Of a stretch of 11,924 nt of DNA, positions 6,301 to 11,924 are shown piece by piece. The translations under genes were made by a program, and so were the position numbers. The DNA is taken from positions 1 through 11,924 of the forward strand of contig JAIDXA010000319.1 of the NCBI GenBank assembly GCA_029058705.1. The letters are read 5' to 3'. Each line of letters begins with the position of its first letter. Position 1 is the first letter of the stretch. Below the pieces are notes generated by a model. The model did no database searches. It saw nothing but the letters and a program-made list of their open reading frames with translations, and was not told the DNA's origin. Source of the stretch: Paramuribaculum sp. (GTDB taxonomy: Bacteria > Bacteroidota > Bacteroidia > Bacteroidales > Muribaculaceae).

Positions 6301-7485
6301 ATGAATTATCCAGTTATCACACTGCGCCGCGGGAAAGAGGAATCCCTCAGGCGCTTCCACCCATGGGTGTTCTCAGGAGCCATCGACAGTCTGCCAGACA
6401 GTCTGGAAGAAGGTGATATTGTAGAAGTACGCGCTTTCGACGGGACTCCGCTCGGAGTGGGCCACTACCAGATCGGCAGCATCGCCGTCAGAATACTCTC
6501 GCCTGAGACTACCGATATCGGCCCGGATTTTTTTGCCTCACGGCTGAATGACGCGTTCCGGCTTCGCCAGAGCCTCAACCTTATCCGTCGCGACAACAAC
6601 GCCTACCGACTCGTGCATGGCGAGGGCGACTTCCTTCCCGGACTGATTGTCGACGTCTACGGATCGACAGCCGTATTGCAGGCTCATTCTCCCGGAATGC
6701 ACTATGCCCGAAACATAATTGCCGAACAACTGACCCTCATTCCTGACGCTGGAATCAAGAACGTCTACTATAAATCCGAAACCACCCTCCCCTACAAAGC
6801 AAGCCTCGATCCCCAGAACGAATATATACTCGGCGAATACGACACCGACATAGCCATGGAGAACGGATTGAAACTCCATGTCGACTGGCTCAAGGGACAG
6901 AAAACCGGTTTCTTCATAGATCAGCGTGACAACCGCCGGCTGCTTGAACAATTCTCGCATGGACGAAAAGTGCTCAACATGTTCTGCTACACCGGAGGAT
7001 TTTCAATTTACGCTTTACGCGGTGGAGCATCGCTCGTACACTCTGTCGACAGTTCGGCAAAAGCCGTTGCGCTGACACGCCGGAATGTAGAATTGAATTT
7101 CGGCGAAGACGCTCCCCACGATGCGTTTGCAGTCGATGCGTTCAAATATCTGTCCGACATGCCCGACGGAGCCTACGACCTTGTCATTCTCGATCCCCCG
7201 GCATTTGCCAAACACCGCAGCGCGATCCGCAACGCCCTCCGCGGCTACCAGAAACTCAATGCCCGGGCCATTGAAAAAATGCCTAAAGGAAGTGTTCTCT
7301 TCACGTTTTCCTGCTCACAGGCAATATCCAAAGAGCAATTCCGTCTCGCTGTCTTCTCGGCAGCGGCCCAGACCGGACGCCGCGTAAGAATCCTGCACCA
7401 GCTCACACAGCCGGCCGATCATCCCATCAACATCTATCACCCGGAGGGAGAATACCTCAAGGGGCTCATCCTATATATCGAATAA
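6301..7485 (+). CDS. rlmI: Class I SAM-dependent 23S rRNA (cytosine-C5)-methyltransferase, RlmI-like
   Basis: 394 residues, the usual length of the RlmI/RlmK-type family, in which E. coli RlmI makes m5C1962 in 23S rRNA. An N-terminal PUA-like RNA-binding domain (about 1-75, with HPWVFSGAI at 20-28) leads to the linker motif YRLVHGEGDFLPGLIVD (102-118). The Rossmann methyltransferase domain follows: GQKTGFFIDQRDNR (199-212), SAM motif I VLNMFCYTGGFS (224-235), acidic D250 for SAM ribose, DLVILDPPAFAK (293-304), and FSCSQ (336-340), whose C338 is the likely catalytic cysteine. It follows rseP by 21 nt. The family is certain; the exact modified base in this organism is inferred from E. coli. Confidence 0.9.
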   Translation: MNYPVITLRRGKEESLRRFHPWVFSGAIDSLPDSLEEGDIVEVRAFDGTPLGVGHYQIGSIAVRILSPETTDIGPDFFASRLNDAFRLRQSLNLIRRDNNAYRLVHGEGDFLPGLIVDVYGSTAVLQAHSPGMHYARNIIAEQLTLIPDAGIKNVYYKSETTLPYKASLDPQNEYILGEYDTDIAMENGLKLHVDWLKGQKTGFFIDQRDNRRLLEQFSHGRKVLNMFCYTGGFSIYALRGGASLVHSVDSSAKAVALTRRNVELNFGEDAPHDAFAVDAFKYLSDMPDGAYDLVILDPPAFAKHRSAIRNALRGYQKLNARAIEKMPKGSVLFTFSCSQAISKEQFRLAVFSAAAQTGRRVRILHQLTQPADHPINIYHPEGEYLKGLILYIE

Positions 7486-7523
7486 ACACTAATCTCTTCA
7501 ACCGACCAATATTTCAGTAAACC

Positions 7524-9533
7524 ATGACATTTTTTAAAACCATAGCAGCGGCCGGAATCGCGCTCGCGCTCTCATCTTCAGCCGCTTTTGCAAACAAACA
7601 GCATAAAATGAACTACGTTGTCGACCGTTTTGCAGACATAGAGGTGCTGCGTTACCCAGTTCCCGGCTTCGAAGAACTGACTCCTGACCAGAAAAAACTC
7701 ATCTACTATCTGACAGAGGCCGCCCTCGCCGGACGTGACATTCTATGGGATCAGAACAACCGCTACAATCTCCAGCTCCGGTCACTGCTCGAAAACATCT
7801 ACACCAACTACAAAGGCTCACGCGAATCCGATGATTTCAAGGCCTTTGAAAAATACCTGAAACAGGTTGAATTCGGTAATGGAATCCACCACCACTATTC
7901 GATGGACAAATTCATGCCCGAATTTTCGGAAAAATTTTTCGATACTCAGGTAAAGGCTCTTCCCAAAAAGCAGCGGCCAAATGACATCAATACCCTTAAA
8001 AAACTGATTTTCGATCCGTCATTCATGGCCAAGAAAGTAAATCAGGCCGATGGACAGGATCTTATCACCACTTCCGCCACAAACCTCTACGAAGGCGTGA
8101 CACAGAAGGAAGTCGAAGATTTCTACGCGGCACTTAAGAATCCGTCAGACCCTACTCCGGTTTCCTACGGGCTCAACCGCCGCGTGACAAAAAAAGACGG
8201 GAAGGTTGTCGAACAGACATATAAGATCGGCGGAATCTACTCGCCAGCAATCGAGCGCATCGTCGAAAACCTCGAAAAGGCTGCGGAATATGCTGAAAAT
8301 GACAAGCAACGCAACGTCATCAAAACACTCGCCTCCTACTATCGGAGCGGCGACCTCAAGGAATTCGACAATTACTCCATACAATGGGTCGATGACACAG
8401 ACTCACGCGTAGACTTCATCAACGGCTTCATCGAAAGCTATGATGATCCATTGGGCATGACCGCCAACTGGGAATCTATTGTCAACTTCAAAAACCTCGA
8501 TGCCTCCCACAGAACCGAAGTTATTTCTGAAAACGCACAATGGTTCGAGAACAACTCACCAGTGGATCCGCGATTCCGCAAAGATGAAGTAAAAGGTGTG
8601 ACTGCAAAGGTGATCACAGCAGCAATTCTTGCCGGCGACTCCTATCCCTCTACTCCAATCGGAATCAATCTGCCGAATGCAAACTGGATCAGAGCAGCAT
8701 ACGGTTCGAAATCCGTTACTCTTGAAAACATAACTCAGGCTTACGACGAAGCCTCCCACGGAAACGGCTTCAATGAAGAATTCGTGCCAGACGAAAAAAT
8801 GCGTTCGCTAATGGACGACTATCTCTTCATCACCGACAACCTCCACACCGATCTTCACGAATGTCTCGGACATGCATCCGGACGCCTGCTCCCGGGAGTT
8901 GACCCTGACGCTCTCAAAGCCCACGGCTCTACCCTCGAGGAAGCCAGAGCCGACCTCTTCGCGCTCTATTATCTTGCCGATCCGAAACTAATTGAACTCG
9001 GACTGCTCGACAGCCAGGATGCCTATAAAGCACAATACTACAAGTATCTGCTCAACGGCCTGATGACACAGCTCATGAGAATAGAACCCGGCAAGGATGT
9101 CGAGGAAGCCCACATGCGAAACCGCAAGCTCATCTCCGAATGGGTTCTTGAAAAAGGAGCTGAAGACAACACCGCCGAACTCGTAAAGGAAAACGGCAAG
9201 ACTTACGTCAAAATCAACAATTACCCCCGTCTGCGCGAACTATTCGGCGAACTCCTTGCCGAAATCCAGCGCATAAAGAGCGAAGGTGATTATGAAGCCG
9301 GACGTAATCTCGTTGAAAAGTATGCCGTCAAGGTCGATCCCGAACTCCACAAAGAGGTTCTTGACCGTTATTCCCATCTGTCTATCGCCCCCTACCGAGG
9401 CTTTGTCAACCCGGTATATACTCCGGTTAAAAACGAAGCGGGAGAAATCGTCGACATCACTGTCAGCTACGACGAGGACTTCATTCCCCAGATGCTCCGT
9501 TATTCACGCGACTATTCACCTCTGACACGCTGA
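7524..9533 (+). CDS. Exported dipeptidyl peptidase III, peptidase family M49
   Basis: A 669-residue zinc exopeptidase expected to release dipeptides from the N-terminus of short peptides. The family signature HEXXXH appears as HECLGH (445-450), and the second signature as EEARAD (472-477), in which E473 should be the third zinc ligand. Bacteroides DPP III enzymes also carry a cysteine in the third position of the hexapeptide, so this is a lineage trait and not a defect. Unlike the cytosolic animal enzyme, it has a signal peptide (hydrophobic 4-21, likely cut after AFA at 23), which points to the periplasm. Length matches bacterial members (about 670). Such genes are sometimes mislabelled dihydrofolate reductase in databases. 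It lies 38 nt after the methyltransferase gene and ends 6 nt before recR, suggesting one transcript. Confidence 0.92.
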   Translation: MTFFKTIAAAGIALALSSSAAFANKQHKMNYVVDRFADIEVLRYPVPGFEELTPDQKKLIYYLTEAALAGRDILWDQNNRYNLQLRSLLENIYTNYKGSRESDDFKAFEKYLKQVEFGNGIHHHYSMDKFMPEFSEKFFDTQVKALPKKQRPNDINTLKKLIFDPSFMAKKVNQADGQDLITTSATNLYEGVTQKEVEDFYAALKNPSDPTPVSYGLNRRVTKKDGKVVEQTYKIGGIYSPAIERIVENLEKAAEYAENDKQRNVIKTLASYYRSGDLKEFDNYSIQWVDDTDSRVDFINGFIESYDDPLGMTANWESIVNFKNLDASHRTEVISENAQWFENNSPVDPRFRKDEVKGVTAKVITAAILAGDSYPSTPIGINLPNANWIRAAYGSKSVTLENITQAYDEASHGNGFNEEFVPDEKMRSLMDDYLFITDNLHTDLHECLGHASGRLLPGVDPDALKAHGSTLEEARADLFALYYLADPKLIELGLLDSQDAYKAQYYKYLLNGLMTQLMRIEPGKDVEEAHMRNRKLISEWVLEKGAEDNTAELVKENGKTYVKINNYPRLRELFGELLAEIQRIKSEGDYEAGRNLVEKYAVKVDPELHKEVLDRYSHLSIAPYRGFVNPVYTPVKNEAGEIVDITVSYDEDFIPQMLRYSRDYSPLTR

Positions 9534-9539
9534 CCGACT

Positions 9540-10175
9540 GTGGACCAGGGAGAATTCGCATCGACATTGCTCGAACAGGCCGTAACCGAACTGTCGCGCT
9601 TGCCGGGCGTAGGGCGCAAGACCGCCCTACGTCTGGCACTCCATATCCTCAGACGCGACGAATCGGAAGGAGTGGCTTTGGGCGAAGCAATCATCAATAT
9701 GCGGCGCGGCATACGTTATTGCCGCATCTGCCACAACATCTCCGAAACCGACATCTGTCCGGTCTGCGCATCGTCAAACCGCGACCGGTCGACCGTATGC
9801 GTTGTCGAGAACGTCAACGATGTCATGATCATGGAACGCACCCGCCAATACTCGGGGCTCTACCATGTTCTTGGCGGTGTCATTTCTCCAATGGACGGCA
9901 TCGGTCCAGACTCGCTGACAATCGACTCACTGATCGAACGCATAGAAGCTCCGGACAACACCGTCAACGAGATCATTCTCGCGCTCGGAGCCACAATGGA
10001 AGGCGACACGACCAATTTCTATATTTACCGGAAACTGGCTCGTTTTCCAGATCTGAAGGTGACACAGCTCGCCAGGGGTGTAGCGGTCGGCAACGATCTC
10101 GAATATACCGACGAAATCACCCTCGGGCGCTCGCTCCTCCAGCGTACACTTTTTTCCGACACATTCAACAACTGA
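9540..10175 (+). CDS. recR: Recombination mediator protein RecR
   Basis: RecR works with RecO (and RecF) to load RecA on single-stranded DNA during gap repair. The 211-residue protein has, in order, a helix-hairpin-helix region with LPGVGRKTALRL (21-32), a C4 zinc finger (C61, C64, C73, C76), a TOPRIM domain starting at VCVVE (86-90) with the YHVLGGVISPMDGIGP segment (108-123), and the C-terminal Walker-B-like region GVAVGNDLEYTDEITLG (180-196). The start is GTG at 9540, only 6 nt after the peptidase stop; the next in-frame ATG is at residue 54, inside the conserved part, so GTG is required. The close spacing suggests translational coupling. The protein extends a few residues (SDTFNN) beyond the usual end, where an 11-bp repeat lies. 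Confidence 0.96.
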   Translation: MDQGEFASTLLEQAVTELSRLPGVGRKTALRLALHILRRDESEGVALGEAIINMRRGIRYCRICHNISETDICPVCASSNRDRSTVCVVENVNDVMIMERTRQYSGLYHVLGGVISPMDGIGPDSLTIDSLIERIEAPDNTVNEIILALGATMEGDTTNFYIYRKLARFPDLKVTQLARGVAVGNDLEYTDEITLGRSLLQRTLFSDTFNN

Positions 10176-10194
10176 CTGTCAACCAACAACTGAC
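10166..10194 (+). repeat. 11-bp direct repeat at the recR 3' end
   Basis: CAACAACTGAC occurs at 10166-10176 and again at 10184-10194, a period of 18 bp. The first copy spans the last two codons and the stop of recR; the second is in the gap before the acetyltransferase gene. It looks like a small local duplication with no obvious function. Confidence 0.6.
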
Positions 10195-10221
10195 AATTAA
10201 CCTATAAAACATCCATCTCAA

Positions 10222-10743
10222 ATGCTGACCGACGGTACAGTCTCATTACGCGCCCCCGAGCCCAATGACATAGACGACATGTATGTCTGGGAAAACGATC
10301 CTTCCGTATGGGTTGACGGATGCGTACGTGCGCCCATGTCAAGGAAAGCGCTCTGCGACTACGTCAACTCCTATAATCCCGACCCCGCAGCCACCGGACA
10401 GATGCGGTTGATAATCGAACTCAACGCTACCGGAGATCCGGTAGGAGTGATCGACCTTTACGACTACGATCCACTCAATCGACGGGCCGGAGTAGGCATT
10501 CTTATCGATCCGGCCCACCGCACACATGGATACGCCACAGCAACACTACGGCTGCTTTGCGATTACGCAAAAATCCATCTCGGCCTCCATCAGCTATGGG
10601 CAATCGTAAACCGGGCAAACCAACCATCGCTCCAGCTGTTCTCGACTGCCGGGTTCAGGAGCTGCGGATCGCTTCGATCATGGATACGGATCGGTGAATC
10701 CTATTCAGACGCTCTTTTTTATCAACGGCTTCTCACGACCTGA
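10222..10743 (+). CDS. GNAT family N-acetyltransferase
   Basis: A 173-residue cytoplasmic acetyltransferase of the Gcn5-related type, in the RimJ/SpeG-like group that starts with a 'LRAPEPNDIDDMYVWENDP' type segment. Motif A, the acetyl-CoA pyrophosphate loop, is visible as GVGILIDPAHRTHGYATATL (90-109, with RTHGYA at 100-105). Motif B is N130, N133 and LFSTAGF (139-145). The C-terminal SYSDALFYQRLL is typical of the group. The acceptor cannot be predicted: candidates are a polyamine, an amino acid or antibiotic, or a protein N-terminus. It starts 46 nt after recR and ends 45 nt before fbp in the same direction, with no promoter motif in either gap, so it is probably a passenger in the operon. 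Its function is not deducible from these neighbours. Confidence 0.88.
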   Translation: MLTDGTVSLRAPEPNDIDDMYVWENDPSVWVDGCVRAPMSRKALCDYVNSYNPDPAATGQMRLIIELNATGDPVGVIDLYDYDPLNRRAGVGILIDPAHRTHGYATATLRLLCDYAKIHLGLHQLWAIVNRANQPSLQLFSTAGFRSCGSLRSWIRIGESYSDALFYQRLLTT

Positions 10744-10788
10744 CGCCATTCCAACACAACCAATAGCCACACAAGAAAAACATTGCAC

Positions 10789-11924
10789 ATGGACTCTATC
10801 AGACAGCCGGGGAAACTGACGACAAATCGACGGGTTCTCGAACTGCTGGCCCAGACATTCCACGACATTTCTTCGGCAAGCACAGAAATAATCAACCTCG
10901 AAGCCATCATGAACCTGCCTAAAGGGACGGAACACTTTGTGGCCGACCTCCACGGCGAATACGATGCGTTTCAGCATATCATCCGCAACGCATCCGGCAA
11001 TATCAAGAGAAAGGTAACGGAAGAATTCGGCACCTCCCTGCGCGAAGCTGAAATCCGCCAGCTATGTTCGCTCATATATTATCCGGAGAAAAAACTCCAG
11101 ATAATCCGTACGACAGAATCGGATCTCAATGACTTCTATCTCGTCACCCTCCACCAGCTCATCCGCATCTGTCAGACGGTATCGTCAAAATACACCCGGT
11201 CGAAAGTCAGGAAGACACTGCCGAAAGAGTTTGCCTACATCATAGAGGAATTGCTTCACGAATCTCCATCAGACGACAACAAGCAGGACTATTTCAACTG
11301 TATCATCGAAACAATCATTTCGACTGGACAGGCCGACTCTTTCATAATCGCCCTATGTCATGTCATACAGAAACTCAGCATCGACCAGCTGCATATTCTG
11401 GGCGACATCTATGACCGCGGGCCCGGCGCCCATCTGATCATGGACATGCTCTGCAACTACGGAGCATTCGACATACAGTGGGGAAACCACGATGCACTAT
11501 GGATGGGTGCGGCAGCCGGCAACGACTGCTGCATCGCCAACGTTCTGAGGCTCTCGCTTCGCTACGGCAACATGGCCACACTTGAAGACGGCTACGGAAT
11601 CAATCTTGTGCCGCTCGCGACATTCGCAATGGAAATATACGGGGAAGATCCGTGCACCAAATTCGGCCCCCACACCGACAGCGACGGATCGGAACAGAGC
11701 CGGAAATCGCTCCTGCTCCTTGCCCGTATGCACAAAGCGATAAGCATCATCCAGTTCAAGCTCGAAGCGGCAATGATCGACCGGCATCCGGAATGGAACA
11801 TGACCGACAGAAAGCTGCTCGAGCACATCGACCTGAACAGTGGCGTTTTCACGCTCGAAGGAATCGACTATGAGATGAACGACACGTTTTTCCCTACAAT
11901 CGATCCCGCCGATCCCTACCGTCT
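10789..11924 (+). CDS. fbp: Class III fructose-1,6-bisphosphatase, 5' part (runs off the window)
   Basis: The frame is open from the ATG at 10789 to the window edge, giving 378 codons of an enzyme that is usually about 640-680 residues. It should hydrolyse fructose 1,6-bisphosphate to fructose 6-phosphate in gluconeogenesis. This is the metallophosphatase-fold class III type found in Firmicutes and Bacteroidota, unrelated to E. coli Fbp or GlpX. The metal-binding motifs are ADLHGE (52-57; D53, H55), GDIYDRG (205-211; D206, D209) and WGNHD (231-235). The preceding INLEAIMNLPKGTEHF (35-50) is typical of class III. The start lies 45 nt after the acetyltransferase stop and no upstream in-frame start is needed. 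The C-terminal half is outside the window, so completeness cannot be judged. Confidence 0.95.
   Translation, partial: MDSIRQPGKLTTNRRVLELLAQTFHDISSASTEIINLEAIMNLPKGTEHFVADLHGEYDAFQHIIRNASGNIKRKVTEEFGTSLREAEIRQLCSLIYYPEKKLQIIRTTESDLNDFYLVTLHQLIRICQTVSSKYTRSKVRKTLPKEFAYIIEELLHESPSDDNKQDYFNCIIETIISTGQADSFIIALCHVIQKLSIDQLHILGDIYDRGPGAHLIMDMLCNYGAFDIQWGNHDALWMGAAAGNDCCIANVLRLSLRYGNMATLEDGYGINLVPLATFAMEIYGEDPCTKFGPHTDSDGSEQSRKSLLLLARMHKAISIIQFKLEAAMIDRHPEWNMTDRKLLEHIDLNSGVFTLEGIDYEMNDTFFPTIDPADPYR

Noticed and set aside
1..11924. Mobile element, CRISPR array, tRNA/rRNA gene, defence or secondary-metabolite system
   Set aside because: No transposase or integrase signatures, spaced repeats, tRNA-like cloverleaf, or toxin/nuclease genes were seen; the gene content is conserved housekeeping.

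Overview
The window is a stretch of ordinary, mostly housekeeping chromosome from a Bacteroidota member, most likely order Bacteroidales. Three things suggest this. Promoters fit the Bacteroidota pattern TTTG-N(~18-22)-TAnnTTTG, and start codons follow A/T-rich sequence without Shine-Dalgarno motifs. Several proteins are of Bacteroidales type: a class III fructose-1,6-bisphosphatase, an exported M49 dipeptidyl peptidase III with an HECLGH zinc motif, and an OmpA-family porin-like protein. The moderate GC content and protein flavour would fit Muribaculaceae, but that family-level guess is inference.

Left part, minus strand. A PgcA/PGM2-type phosphohexomutase gene (1794 down to 43) lies downstream of an ompA-like gene (3299 down to 2106). 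They are separate transcription units. A perfect 20-bp inverted repeat (2035-2080), backed by a weaker hairpin with a T6 run, ends the ompA transcript. The mutase has its own promoter at 1926-1957 and a leader of about 125 nt with two small hairpins. The ompA-like gene also has a leader of about 120 nt, with a 9-bp hairpin that has an alternative pairing.

Middle, 3300-3676. This is a divergent intergenic region of 377 bp. It holds the ompA-like promoter (minus strand), an A/C-rich tract with very few G on the plus strand, an orphan terminator-like hairpin with a T-rich tail on the plus strand, and a well-formed promoter for dxr.

Right part, plus strand. Seven genes in one direction run from 3677 to beyond the window edge with gaps of only 6-50 nt: dxr (isoprenoid precursor synthesis), rseP (site-2 intramembrane protease), an RlmI-like rRNA methyltransferase, an exported dipeptidyl peptidase III, recR (recombinational repair), a GNAT acetyltransferase and fbp (class III fructose-1,6-bisphosphatase, cut by the window end after 378 codons). 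No promoter-like motif was seen in the gaps, so they probably form one operon of mixed housekeeping functions starting at the dxr promoter.

I found no mobile element, CRISPR array, tRNA/rRNA gene, phage gene or recognisable defence system. The points worth a second look are mainly non-coding: the two structured leaders and the orphan hairpin between the ompA-like gene and dxr.
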